A stretch of 64,000 nt of DNA from Streptomyces lacrimifluminis (lineage in GTDB: Bacteria > Actinomycetota > Actinomycetes > Streptomycetales > Streptomycetaceae), in assembly GCF_014646095.1 (NCBI RefSeq), contig NZ_BMMU01000009.1, positions 1-64,000 of the forward strand, given 5' to 3'. The translations under genes were made by a program, and so were the position numbers. Shown in pieces: positions 8,347 through 16,973 of this stretch. Position 1 is the stretch's first letter, and each line of letters begins with the position of its first letter. Below the pieces are notes generated by a model that saw only the letters and a program-made list of their open reading frames with translations, had not been told where the DNA came from and made no database searches.

Positions 8347-9062
8347 TCCGGTTCCTCCTCCGGGAGGTGGGGCAGAGGGGTTCCGCCGACGACGGGCACG
8401 AAGCGCACCGGCCGGGCGTGCCAGACGAACGTGTACGGCCCGGCCGAGAGAGGGAGCGTGAACTCCTCGCCGTTCTTCAGCGCCTCGGCGGGCGCCCGCC
8501 ATCCGTCGGACAGCCAGTCCCAGACGTAGCCGACCAGCGAGGCGTTGACGGCCGAGGCGATGACGCGCATCTGGATGCGAGCCCAGCGGATCGCGCGGTC
8601 CGGAGTGGGCATGGTCGCGACCGCGAGTTGCCTGCCGTCCTCCTGGCGCCACTCGCACCAGAACCCCGATTTGGGTACCACCGGTTCCGGGACGGCGATC
8701 GTGCACCACGTGCGGGTGCCGTCCTCGCTGGTACCCCAGTCCTCGGCGAGGGCTTCGACGATCAACATGCCCCGGCCGCTCTCCTCGTCGTCGGTCGGGC
8801 TCTTCACCTGAGGGCAGCCCGGAGTTCCGTCGGCCACTTCGATACGGACCTCGCCTCGCCAGTACGAGAGGGAGAAGCTGATGTCGTCCGTGTCGCCGTA
8901 CCGGATGGCGTTGGTGACCAGCTCGCTGATGAGCAGGCTGGCCGTGTCGATGCAGGAACCGATGCCCCACAGCCGGAAATGGGCGGCACTGATCCGGCGT
9001 AGTTGCCGCACCCGCTGTGGCACGCGGGTGCATGAGATGACGAAGCGAGCGGGCTGGTCCAT
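8337..9062 (-). CDS. GHKL-type ATP-binding regulatory protein
   Basis: A 241-residue protein with an N-terminal HATPase_c domain: the N-box is SELVTNAIRYG (about residues 43-53) and the G-box is SGRGMLIVEAL. This is the anti-sigma/SpoIIAB-like type, which binds ATP and often acts as a serine kinase or anti-sigma factor. A C-terminal extension of about 110 residues has no recognised domain. ATG 9062 has GGGGAGAG upstream; an in-frame ATG at 9194 also has GGAGG. It is divergent from the DUF6879/XRE operon, a pairing common in streptomycete developmental or plasmid-borne regulatory loci. Confidence 0.75.
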   Translation of the reverse strand: MDQPARFVISCTRVPQRVRQLRRISAAHFRLWGIGSCIDTASLLISELVTNAIRYGDTDDISFSLSYWRGEVRIEVADGTPGCPQVKSPTDDEESGRGMLIVEALAEDWGTSEDGTRTWCTIAVPEPVVPKSGFWCEWRQEDGRQLAVATMPTPDRAIRWARIQMRVIASAVNASLVGYVWDWLSDGWRAPAEALKNGEEFTLPLSAGPYTFVWHARPVRFVPVVGGTPLPHLPEEEPEWD

Positions 9063-9326
9063 GTCTCTCCCCGGACCGTGTACGTGCGGAACCCTTCCGT
9101 GTGGCGGAACAGCGCCGGCTATGCCGCCGGAAGTGCTCCGTAATCTCCCGCGCGTCGCTTCGGGAGCGGTTGCACTCTGCAGGGCAAGGGCCATCGCTGT
9201 CCTCCGCACGTCACGGGCAGGAAGGTTGCTCCCGGCACGGCACCCTCGGGCGCGTTCGCCGGCTTCCCCTGGTTGCTCGGGTTTCGAGACGACCGTAGGA
9301 CGGTCGTCTCTCAACTCCCAAGAAGA

Positions 9327-9346
9327 TTGCGCAAGTTTGCAGCAAG
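9327..9346. promoter_or_regulatory. putative XRE operator
   Basis: The motif GCAAGTTT-GCA-GCAAGT lies between the divergent ATPase and XRE-cassette genes. A nearly identical motif, GCAAGTTT-CG-GCAAGT, sits on the minus strand at 40107-40125, upstream of the paralogous cassette. Shared position and sequence suggest the binding site of the DUF5753-type XRE regulators. This is inference. Confidence 0.5.
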
Positions 9347-9426
9347 TCGATTGACGGCGCTGAATGTCTCGCAGACTATCGAGGTGTCGCGCAAATCGGC
9401 GCAAGGCAGCGGACGGGAGAGCAGCC

Positions 9427-9834
9427 GTGAAGCTACGGTTCCTTGGTAAGAACTCCACCCCCGGAGACAGCCCCACCCTGTACGCCAGTGACCAGGACAG
9501 CTACGTCATCCAAGGCTGGAAGGTGTTCGCGAACGACTTGCTCATGCAACTCGACGTGCCCGAAGGCCAGACGGTGATCGAGGTGCCGCCGGAGCTGTTC
9601 GAGCACCTGGCGAAGGACGGACACACGACCGGCGAGATCAAGAGCTTCACCGCCCCGATCATGCTCGTCACGGAACAGGACACCTGCATCCTGCAAGGCC
9701 CGGAGATGACCGATCCCGAGGCTCTGAGTCAGATGCGGATGCCCGACTATGAGACCTGCATCGAGGTCCCCAAGTCCTCGATCACGGCCCTACTGGAGGA
9801 GAACAGTGGACCTGATCACCCCAGCCCAGCGTGA
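9427..9834 (+). CDS. hypothetical protein of the DUF6879/XRE cassette
   Basis: A 135-residue acidic protein starting at GTG 9427 with GGGAGAG upstream. Two similar halves are visible: SYVIQGWKVF...VIEVPPELF and TCILQGPEMT...CIEVPKSSI, suggesting an internal duplication. The first half resembles the 76-residue product at 39805-40035. It overlaps the DUF6879 gene by 29 bp. The function is unknown; its fixed place before DUF6879 and XRE genes suggests a partner of that regulatory system. Confidence 0.65.
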   Translation: MKLRFLGKNSTPGDSPTLYASDQDSYVIQGWKVFANDLLMQLDVPEGQTVIEVPPELFEHLAKDGHTTGEIKSFTAPIMLVTEQDTCILQGPEMTDPEALSQMRMPDYETCIEVPKSSITALLEENSGPDHPSPA

Positions 9835-10330
9835 CGAGCTGTTCAACAGCTTCGAACGCGACGCCTTCCACCTGGAGCTGAGGGACGACTACGGGTCTCC
9901 CGTCGAGGACACCCCCTACGCGCGGTGGCAGCGGGGCGAGCCGGATGACTACGCGTGGCTCAACCCCTGGATGACGCTCATGAAGCGCGTCTCGGACGAG
10001 GGCAAGACCGTCCGGCGCGTCCGTGTCGTCACCGAGCCGCACTCCCCGTACGTCGGCTGGGAGCACTCGTTGACCCACCTCAATCTGGAGGCCGGCGAGG
10101 ACATCCGGTGGCTTCCGCGGCACCGGATGCCGCAGGGCGTCACGTTCCCGGTCGACGGTAACGACTGGTGGCTGTACGACGACCGTCTCCTCGCCGTCGG
10201 CCACTTCGACCCGGAGGGACGGGTACTGGGGTCGGAAATCGTCGAGGACCCGGACACCGTGGCCGCGTGCGTCCGCGTGCGTGACCTGCTCTGGGCCGCC
10301 GCCATCCCCCACGCCGAGTACAAGCCCTGA
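9806..10330 (+). CDS. DUF6879 family protein
   Basis: A 174-residue protein from GTG 9806, with GGAGGAGAA upstream inside the previous gene. Diagnostic features are AFHLELRDDY near the start, EDIRWLPR, DGNDWWLYDDRLLAV and a terminal PHAEYKP. Members occur next to XRE-DUF5753 and DUF397 genes in Streptomyces; no biochemical role is established. A paralogue in inverted orientation is at 39315-39824. Confidence 0.8.
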   Translation: MDLITPAQRDELFNSFERDAFHLELRDDYGSPVEDTPYARWQRGEPDDYAWLNPWMTLMKRVSDEGKTVRRVRVVTEPHSPYVGWEHSLTHLNLEAGEDIRWLPRHRMPQGVTFPVDGNDWWLYDDRLLAVGHFDPEGRVLGSEIVEDPDTVAACVRVRDLLWAAAIPHAEYKP

Positions 10331-10337
10331 CCCATCA

Positions 10338-11192
10338 GTGAATAACCAAGCTCAAGAAGCACGCGAGGCACTGGGTGCCCGGCTGCGCGGATTCCGGAAG
10401 GATGCCGGATTCGCGAGCGGCCGGGCATTCGCCGTGGCCACCGGCTGGGCCGAGTCGAAGGTCTCCCGGCTGGAGAACGGCAAGCAGAACCCCAGCGAAG
10501 ACGACATCCGCGTCTGGTGCATCAAGACCGAACGGCAAGAGCACGCCGAGGACTTGATAGCCACGGTGCGCCACATCGACGAGCTGTGGCTTGAGTGGCG
10601 CCGACAACTCCAGACGGGGGCGGAACGACGCCAGCGCAAGGCCCTGCCGGTCTACGCCAAGACCAAGGTCTTCCGCATCTGGCACCCGACACTCATGTGG
10701 GGAACGCTCCAGACCGCGGAGTACGCGGCCGAGACCTTCAGACAGGTCGTCGACTACTACGAGATCCCCGACGACGCGGAAGCCGCCACCGCCAAGCGCC
10801 TCGAACGCCAGCAATACCTGTACCAGGGCAACCGGATCTTCAACGTGGTCCTCGGCGAGCAGGCCCTCTACACCAACTTCGGCGGCCCGGACGTGATGAA
10901 AGGCCAGCTCGACCGCCTGCTAGCAGTGATGAGGCTCCCCCGGCTGAGCCTGGGCATCATCCCCCGATCCGCACCCATCGGCATCTGGCCCGGAAACTCC
11001 TTCTCGATGTTCGACGACAAGCTCGTCCTCGTCGAGACCTACTCGGCGGAGTTCTCCATCACCCAGCCCCGCGAAATCGAGCTGTACACCAAGGCGTTCG
11101 CCCTCTTGAAACAGTCAGCGGTCTATGGGACAGCGGTCCGAGACCTCATCCTCACAGCCATTCATCATTTCGATCAGATGCCGAACGACTAG
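10338..11192 (+). CDS. XRE-family regulator with DUF5753 (WhiJ-like)
   Basis: A 284-residue protein from GTG 10338. Residues about 5-65 form a Cro/CI helix-turn-helix (RAFAVATGWAESKVSRLENGKQ). The rest is a DUF5753 domain (KVFRIWHPTLMWGTLQTAEYAA, ending TAIHHFDQMP). WhiJ-type regulators act with small DUF397 proteins, and one follows directly. The protein probably represses the cassette through the GCAAGTTT motif upstream. It is intact, unlike the truncated copy near 39.0 kb. Confidence 0.85.
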   Translation: MNNQAQEAREALGARLRGFRKDAGFASGRAFAVATGWAESKVSRLENGKQNPSEDDIRVWCIKTERQEHAEDLIATVRHIDELWLEWRRQLQTGAERRQRKALPVYAKTKVFRIWHPTLMWGTLQTAEYAAETFRQVVDYYEIPDDAEAATAKRLERQQYLYQGNRIFNVVLGEQALYTNFGGPDVMKGQLDRLLAVMRLPRLSLGIIPRSAPIGIWPGNSFSMFDDKLVLVETYSAEFSITQPREIELYTKAFALLKQSAVYGTAVRDLILTAIHHFDQMPND

Positions 11193-11201
11193 GAGAGCAA
11201 C

Positions 11202-11384
11202 ATGCAGCCCACGACCCCGAACTGGCGTACCAGCTCCTACACAGGGACAGAGAACTGCATTGAAGTGGCCGACAACGACCCGACGAAGGTGATGGTTCGG
11301 GACACCAAGGCGCGCGATCGGGGACCCGTAGCCGTCCAGCGAGACAGTTGGACGGCATTCGTCGGGTACGCCAGGCAGCGGTAG
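11202..11384 (+). CDS. DUF397 protein, WhiJ-partner type
   Basis: A 60-residue protein with the DUF397 signature: WRTSSYTGTENCIEVA, VMVRDTKARDRGPV and SWTAFVGYAR. GGAGAG precedes ATG 11202. DUF397 proteins work as partners or antagonists of the XRE regulator encoded just upstream. Confidence 0.9.
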   Translation: MQPTTPNWRTSSYTGTENCIEVADNDPTKVMVRDTKARDRGPVAVQRDSWTAFVGYARQR

Positions 11385-11392
11385 CGCTGTGC

Positions 11393-11678
11393 GGCTCTCG
11401 GAGGCGAGAGCCATGGCTTGTGCGGCTCGTCCCGGTGGATGGGGCCGTGCGGGTCCTCGCATTGCACGGTGTCGCCCGCTCCTTCGCCGGGCAGGGCGAG
11501 TTGCAGCACCTCTTCCTGGGTGTGGTCGACCTGGAGCGTGGTGTGGGTGATGCCGTAGTCGTGCTGGAGGAGTTCCTCCGGGTCGCGGCGGACGGCGTGG
11601 CAGTCGCCGCCAGGCTTGACCAGGACGTGCGCGGAGAGGGCGGACTGGCCGGAGGTGATCTGCCAGACATGCCTCAGT
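11393..11678 (-). pseudogene. C-terminal remnant of a cation diffusion facilitator
   Basis: Reading the minus strand from 11678 gives HVWQITSGQSALSAHVLV, then a stretch ending HDYGITHTTLQVDH. This is the cytoplasmic C-terminal domain of CDF/CzcD-type metal exporters. All membrane segments are missing, no start codon precedes the match, and the frame runs on antisense into the DUF397 gene. It marks a breakpoint between the regulatory cassette and the arsenic/phosphate island. Confidence 0.75.
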
Positions 11679-11906
11679 TTTGATCCGCCGTCAGAGGGTC
11701 ACGATTACCCGTCGCCGACATCGATCAGTGTTGCCGTGGCGGGGTTCGCCGCGTCGGTGGCTGTCCTGCTCCGTGGTCCCGGCGAACGCCAGGCGAACGT
11801 TTGTCCACCAGCCGTCGGCGGTACGGCGAATGCGCCCGGCGTACACGCCTCCGCCTCGTACCGTGTGCGGACGCGTGTACGACGTGCGAGGTGCGGGGGC
11901 CAACTC

Positions 11907-13445
11907 GTGGAGTGGTTTAACGCCGAGAACCTGGTGGCGGTGGGCACGGCGGTGCTCGGTCTCGCGGCCTCCGTCGCCGTTGTCTGGTACGAGCGCCGGG
12001 TGCCGCGCCGCAAGAGCATCGGCTTCCGCGTTCAGCTGGACACCTCGATAGGCAGCCACGCCCGTAACGGCAGACGGGCCAACGTGCGGCTCGGCCTGTT
12101 CAACGACTTCTCCGACCTGGCCGATGCCACCCTCGTCCTGCTGCGGATCGAGAACGACGGTGCTCAGAGCATCGCCGGGGACGACTACACCAGCCGTGGC
12201 GTTCACGGCCTCACGGCGGTCTTCACCGGCCGCACGATCCTCGGCATCGCGGTCACCCAGCCCGCCGACGCCGGGCACCTGATGGACCACTTCACCCCGG
12301 CCGCGGGCCTGCGCTACGACGGCGACACCCTGTACCTCCCGAAGGTTCCGCTCAACCAGGGCAAGCACTTCAAAGTGCTGGCCCTGCTGACCGGTGGCGG
12401 GGTCGGCGACGATGTCGAGGTGACCGGCGGCATCCGGGACGGCGACGTGAAGCGCAACCAGAGCACGACCGTCGACGACAAGCCGCCCCTCTTCAGCCGG
12501 CCGGCACGAGTGATCACGGTGCTGTTCACCGTGTGCGTCATCACGCTCGCCTCGATCATCGTCATCCGCAACAACGACGCACCGACGCCCATCGGCTGCG
12601 CCACGGGAACCCTGACCGTCACCGGATCCACGGCCTTCGCCCCGGCGGCGGAGAAACTGGCGGAGAGCTACGAAACGGCCTGCCCCGGCTCGGACGTCAC
12701 CGTGGAGACGCACGGCAGCACCGCCGGGATCCGGGCGCTGGACGCGGCGGGCGCCAAGGCGGCCTCGTCCGGAGGATCCCCGTCCGTCATCGCCTTCTCC
12801 GACGGACCCAAGCCGAACGGCTACGCGGAGCTCCGCGAGAACCCCGTCGCGGTCTCCGTCTTCACCCTGGTGGTGAACGACCGGGTCGCGGTGCGGGATC
12901 TGAGCCTGGCCGAGGTGCGGAGGATCTACCAGGGCGAGATCCGCAACTGGGAGGTCGTGGGCGGCCCGGACCTGCCCATCCTCCTGGTCAGCCGCGACGC
13001 CAACTCCGGCACCCGTGAGGTCTTCCAGCGCCAGGTTCTGAAGAGGAACGAGCCCGCCAACTCCTCCCGGGACTGCCGTACCAAGGACGACTCCGATGCC
13101 ACGGTCATCCGCTGCGAACTAGACAGCACGGCACAGGTGCTGAGCACGGTGGCCCGGCTGTCCGGCGCGATCGGCTACAGCGAACCGCGTTCCGCCTCGG
13201 CCACGAAGGGTTTGCACGCGCTGCGCATCGACGGGCAGGCGGCTTCCATCGAAACCGTCGACACCAGCGGCTACCCCTACCGGGAGATCGAGTACGCCTA
13301 CACCTACGGCCGACCACCCGCCGACTCGCTCGCCGTGAGCTTCGTCAACTACGTGACCCGCGGCGCCGGGCAGGACGTCGTACGCGACCAGGGGCACTTC
13401 CCGTGTCTCAGCCCGGAGGGCCTGCGACTCTGCGCCGCGCAGTGA
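11907..13445 (+). CDS. membrane-anchored PstS-like substrate-binding protein
   Basis: A 512-residue protein from GTG 11907; the ribosome-binding site is weak. A first membrane helix (NLVAVGTAVLGLAASVAVVW) is followed by a domain of about 165 residues with RIENDG and TGGGVGDDVEV. A second helix (VITVLFTVCVITLASIIVI) leads to a PstS-type domain with GSTAFAPAAEKL, IAFSDGP and SRDANSGTREVFQ. The anion-contacting serines and an aspartate are retained. It lacks the usual lipobox. It opens the island and faces phoX convergently. A phosphate-sensing or uptake role is inferred. Confidence 0.7.
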   Translation: MEWFNAENLVAVGTAVLGLAASVAVVWYERRVPRRKSIGFRVQLDTSIGSHARNGRRANVRLGLFNDFSDLADATLVLLRIENDGAQSIAGDDYTSRGVHGLTAVFTGRTILGIAVTQPADAGHLMDHFTPAAGLRYDGDTLYLPKVPLNQGKHFKVLALLTGGGVGDDVEVTGGIRDGDVKRNQSTTVDDKPPLFSRPARVITVLFTVCVITLASIIVIRNNDAPTPIGCATGTLTVTGSTAFAPAAEKLAESYETACPGSDVTVETHGSTAGIRALDAAGAKAASSGGSPSVIAFSDGPKPNGYAELRENPVAVSVFTLVVNDRVAVRDLSLAEVRRIYQGEIRNWEVVGGPDLPILLVSRDANSGTREVFQRQVLKRNEPANSSRDCRTKDDSDATVIRCELDSTAQVLSTVARLSGAIGYSEPRSASATKGLHALRIDGQAASIETVDTSGYPYREIEYAYTYGRPPADSLAVSFVNYVTRGAGQDVVRDQGHFPCLSPEGLRLCAAQ

Positions 13446-13458
13446 CTTGAGGACGGCT

Positions 13459-13490
13459 CTGCCCGGGAGGTCGAGGGACCGCCCGGGCAG
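13459..13490. terminator. bidirectional hairpin terminator
   Basis: CTGCCCGGG (13459-13467) pairs with CCCGGGCAG (13482-13490) between the convergent PstS-like gene and phoX. GC-rich hairpins without a long T run are usual terminators in Streptomyces. Confidence 0.6.
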
Positions 13491-13509
13491 GAGGAGGGAC
13501 GGGAGCGGC

Positions 13510-15576
13510 CTAGCGGCGCTTCTCCTTCCACACCGTCACTACCGACGGCCGCGGAATGCTGCCCGGCCCGTCGGGCCACCGCGAGCCCGGGTTCTCGGCC
13601 GTGGCGCCGTCGGTCTCGCCCGGGTGCTGGGGGGCGATCAGGATGCGGTCCTCGGTGATGATCGGGCCGCAGCACTCGGCGCCCTTGGGCATGGTCATGA
13701 ACTGCTGCACGTGCCCGCGCTCGGAGCCCTTGACCGGCACCGCGAACAGGCCGTCGTTGAAGCCCAGAGCGGCCCCGTCGGTGGCGATCCACAGGTTGCC
13801 GTGCGGGTCGAAGGCCACGTTGTCGGGGCAGGAGATCGGGCTGACCTTCGACTTGTCGAAGCCGGCGAAATACGTCGAGGGGTCCTCGGGGTCGCCGCAG
13901 ACCAGCATCAAGCGCCAGCTGAAGGACTTCGAGGACGCGTCTCCGCGCCGCTCCTCCAGCTCCAGGATGTGACCGTGCTTGTTGCCGTTGCGGGGGTTGG
14001 CCTCGTCGGGGCCAGCCTTGCCGGTGGCGCCGCGGTCCTTGTTGTTGGTCAGGGCGACGTACACGCGGCCGGTGGTCGGATGGGGCTCGACGTCCTCGGG
14101 GCGGTCCATCTTCGTCGCGCCCACCTTGTCGGCGGCCAGGCGCGTGAAGACGTACACCTCCGCGGCGGTCATCCCGGGCACGTGGGACACCGAGCCCGAC
14201 GCGAGCGGGATCCATTCGCCGCTGCCGTCGAACTCCCCGTCGCTCGGGAGCTTTCCGGTGCCGTCGATCTCCGCGGCCGGGCTGTCGCCGGTGAACTTGG
14301 CGACATACAGGGTGCCTTCGTCGAGCAGCCCCATGTTGTGTTCGCGGGCGGCGCGGCTGCTGCCCTTCTTGTAGGCGTGCTTGGAGACGTACTTGTAGAG
14401 GTAGTCAAAGCGTTCGTCGTCGCCCATGTACAGCGCGACGCGGCCGTCGGGGGTCAGGCGGGGCTCGGCGGCCTCGTGCTTGAAGCGGCCCAGCGCGGTG
14501 CGCTTGCGCGGGGTTGAGGTGGGGTCGTACGGGTCGATCTCGACGATCCAGCCGTGCCGGTTGGGCTCGTTGGGCTCCTTGCCGATGTCGAAGCGGTCGT
14601 CGAAGAGCTCCCACTTGCGCTGGCTGGCCCCGGTCGGCAGGCCGTAGCGGGCCAGGCGTGCCTTCGTGACCGGGTCGGTGACGGCGGCGGCGTTGGCGAA
14701 GTACTGGTTGAAGTTCTCCTCGCCCGACAGGACGGTTCCCCACGGGGTGGTGCCGCCGCCGCAGTTGTTCAGGGTGCCCAGGACCGTGCGGCCGGCCGGG
14801 TCGGCGGTCGTTTTGAGGAGGTCGCTGCCTGCCGCCGGGCCGGTGAAGCGGATGGGGGTGGTGGCGGTGACGCGGCGGTTCAGCGGGTCGCCGACCACCG
14901 GCCACAGACGGCCGGTGCAGTCGTCGGCGCGGACCAGCAGGACCGTCAGGCCGTGTGCCGCCCAGGCGATCTCGACCTGTTCGCGGGTCGGAGCGGCCGG
15001 CACGTAGCCGTAGAACATGATCTCTTCGTTGGTGTACTCGTGGTTGACCACGAGCAGCTGGTGGCCGCGGCGGGGTGCGTCCAGCAGGGCCATGTAGTCG
15101 GCGTTGTAGCCGAACTGCCGTGCCTGCGCCTTCGCGCTCTGGGCGCGGGCGTCGAAGCGCGGGGCACCGGCGAGGATCGGGTCGCCCCAGCGGATGACGA
15201 CCTGCTGGGCGTAGCCGGCGGGGATCGTCACGGCGTCCGCCGTGTTCGGCGCCACCGGCTCGAAGTCCAGGCCGCGCGGGGGGCGTCCGCCCGAGGCCGA
15301 CGTGGCCGGCGCGGCGGCGGCGGGCGATGTCGCGAGCGTGGCGCCGCCGGCGGCCAGGGCCACGACGGCGCTGCCTTTCAGGACGCCTCTGCGGGAGAGG
15401 GCCTGTTGCACGATGTCACCGAAGTACGTGTTGAGCGAGCGGTTGGGCGCGTCGTGGGAGCAGGCATCGCCGCAGCGGTACCGACAGGTCAGCGCGGACC
15501 GGGCGGTGTTGTGGCCGACGGGCAGCAGGGGCAGGGCGGTGGGTCGGCCTGTTCGGGCGCCGGGCTGATCGGGCAC
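13510..15576 (-). CDS. phoX: PhoX-family alkaline phosphatase, Tat-exported
   Basis: A 688-residue protein from GTG 15576, with GGAGG four bases upstream. A twin-arginine signal (LSRRGVLKGSAVVALAAGG, about residues 55-75) ends in a run of alanines. The body is DUF839/PhoX: VVNHEYTNEE, TVLSGEENFNQYF, LYMGDDERFDYLYKYVS, RPEDVEPHPTTGRVYVALTNN and PDNVAFDPHGNLWIATDG. PhoX enzymes are Ca/Fe-dependent phosphomonoesterases that free phosphate outside the cell. A PHO-box-like pair lies about 100 bp upstream, so phosphate-starvation control by PhoP is likely. Confidence 0.9.
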   Translation of the reverse strand: MPDQPGARTGRPTALPLLPVGHNTARSALTCRYRCGDACSHDAPNRSLNTYFGDIVQQALSRRGVLKGSAVVALAAGGATLATSPAAAAPATSASGGRPPRGLDFEPVAPNTADAVTIPAGYAQQVVIRWGDPILAGAPRFDARAQSAKAQARQFGYNADYMALLDAPRRGHQLLVVNHEYTNEEIMFYGYVPAAPTREQVEIAWAAHGLTVLLVRADDCTGRLWPVVGDPLNRRVTATTPIRFTGPAAGSDLLKTTADPAGRTVLGTLNNCGGGTTPWGTVLSGEENFNQYFANAAAVTDPVTKARLARYGLPTGASQRKWELFDDRFDIGKEPNEPNRHGWIVEIDPYDPTSTPRKRTALGRFKHEAAEPRLTPDGRVALYMGDDERFDYLYKYVSKHAYKKGSSRAAREHNMGLLDEGTLYVAKFTGDSPAAEIDGTGKLPSDGEFDGSGEWIPLASGSVSHVPGMTAAEVYVFTRLAADKVGATKMDRPEDVEPHPTTGRVYVALTNNKDRGATGKAGPDEANPRNGNKHGHILELEERRGDASSKSFSWRLMLVCGDPEDPSTYFAGFDKSKVSPISCPDNVAFDPHGNLWIATDGAALGFNDGLFAVPVKGSERGHVQQFMTMPKGAECCGPIITEDRILIAPQHPGETDGATAENPGSRWPDGPGSIPRPSVVTVWKEKRR

Positions 15577-15678
15577 GGTTCCTCCGTACGGAGAAGGACG
15601 GTTGGTTCCGGACGCCTGGGAAGATAGGCGACCGTCGATCCGTGACGCTAGGTGCAGAGGACCCGCGGTCAGGTGGCA

Positions 15679-15700
15679 GAACGGTGAACTCCGATCGAAC
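15679..15700 (-). promoter_or_regulatory. PHO-box-like direct repeat upstream of phoX
   Basis: On the minus strand two adjacent 11-bp units, GTTCGATCGGA and GTTCACCGTTC, match the GTTCACC-type direct repeat units bound by streptomycete PhoP. They lie about 100 bp before the phoX start. Confidence 0.7.
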
Positions 15701-15863
15701 TCCTGTCCCAGGAGGTGGAGCGACTTTTCCCGCACATGGGGCATCAGTGACTCAGAATGATGTGCACTTGGCGGAAAACTTGCGAAGTGGAATCTCTCCG
15801 TCACCGACACGCGACCGCCCGTCACACTGAAACATGATCGATCTATATAGATGACCCGCTATC

Positions 15864-15907
15864 GTTCATGCTTCTGGGGCTCTCCGTACACCCGCTGTTC
15901 ATATAGC
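15864..15907 (+). promoter_or_regulatory. PHO-box-like array upstream of pstS
   Basis: Four consecutive 11-bp units can be read: GTTCATGCTTC, TGGGGCTCTCC, GTACACCCGCT and GTTCATATAGC. The first, third and fourth resemble PhoP direct repeat units. The array ends 88 bp before the pstS start. The 11-bp phase is the main evidence. Confidence 0.6.
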
Positions 15908-15995
15908 CTGGCTTCGATTCAAGTGTCCGAAACGGAGCGCACCAGCGCCCTGATCCAGACCGCCGGGGACCCGGCAGACACGAGGATCGAGAGTC

Positions 15996-16973
15996 GTGAA
16001 CATTTCCACTTCGTTGCGCCGGGCCAAGGCTCCCCTGGCTCTGACGGCTGCTGTGATGCTTGCTGCGAGCGCGTGTGGCGGTGCCGACGCGGGTTCGGGC
16101 GACGGTGGCGGCGACAAGCTGGCCGGGAACATCAAGGTCGACGGCTCCAGCACGGTGGCTCCGCTCTCCACGGCGGCGGCCCAGCTCTTCCAGGCTCAGA
16201 ACTCCGGGGTCAAGGTCACGGTCGGCACGTCCGGTACCGGTGGCGGCTTCGAGAAGTTCTGCGCCGGCGAGACGGACATCTCCGACGCGTCGCGTCCGAT
16301 CAAGGACGAGGAGAAGGCTGCCTGCGAGAAGAAGGGCATCAAGTACGAGGAGTTCACGGTCGCCAACGACGGTCTGTCCGTCGTGGTGAGCAAGGACAAC
16401 GACTTCGTGGAGTGCCTGACCGTCGAGCAGCTGAAGAAGATCTGGGAGCCCGGCTCCAAGGTGAACAACTGGAACCAGGTCGACTCCAAGTTCCCGGACC
16501 AGAAGCTCGAACTCTTCGGCGCCGGCACCGACTCGGGCACCTTCGACTACTTCACCGACGCCATCAACGGCGAAGAGGGCGCCTCCCGCACCGACTACAG
16601 CCCGAGCGAGGACGACAACGTCACCGTCCAGGGCGTCTCCGGCTCCAAGGGCGGCCTGGGCTACTTCGGCCTCTCCTACTACGAGGAGAACCAGGACAAG
16701 CTGAAGGCCCTGAAGATCGACGGCGGTGACGGCTGCGTCGCGCCCGACACCAAGACCGTCCAGGACGGCACGTACAAGCCGCTGTCGAGGCCGCTGTTCA
16801 TCTACCCGAAGGCCACCTCGCTGGACAAGGCGGAGGTCGAGGCGTTCGTCGAGTACTACGTCGAGAACAACGCCGACATCGCCAGCAAGGCGCAGTTCGT
16901 GCCGCTCAACGCCGAGCAGGAGACGGAGCTGAAGAAGGACCTCGAAGCCCTCAAGGCCGCGCACAAGTCATGA
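15996..16973 (+). CDS. pstS: phosphate ABC transporter substrate-binding lipoprotein PstS
   Basis: A 325-residue lipoprotein. The signal peptide ends in a lipobox LAASAC at about residues 22-27. Phosphate-pocket motifs are [29 protein letters not shown] and [13 protein letters not shown]. It captures phosphate on the outer face of the membrane for PstCAB. The gene overlaps pstC by ATGA and sits behind a PHO-box-like array. PstS proteins discriminate strongly against arsenate, which fits the arsenic genes around it. Confidence 0.95.
   Translation: MNISTSLRRAKAPLALTAAVMLAASACGGADAGSGDGGGDKLAGNIKVDGSSTVAPLSTAAAQLFQAQNSGVKVTVGTSGTGGGFEKFCAGETDISDASRPIKDEEKAACEKKGIKYEEFTVANDGLSVVVSKDNDFVECLTVEQLKKIWEPGSKVNNWNQVDSKFPDQKLELFGAGTDSGTFDYFTDAINGEEGASRTDYSPSEDDNVTVQGVSGSKGGLGYFGLSYYEENQDKLKALKIDGGDGCVAPDTKTVQDGTYKPLSRPLFIYPKATSLDKAEVEAFVEYYVENNADIASKAQFVPLNAEQETELKKDLEALKAAHKS

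Noticed and set aside
11348-11683. Plus-strand open frame between DUF397 and the PstS-like gene
   Set aside because: The recognisable protein sequence (CDF domain) is on the opposite strand; the plus-strand frame is its shadow.
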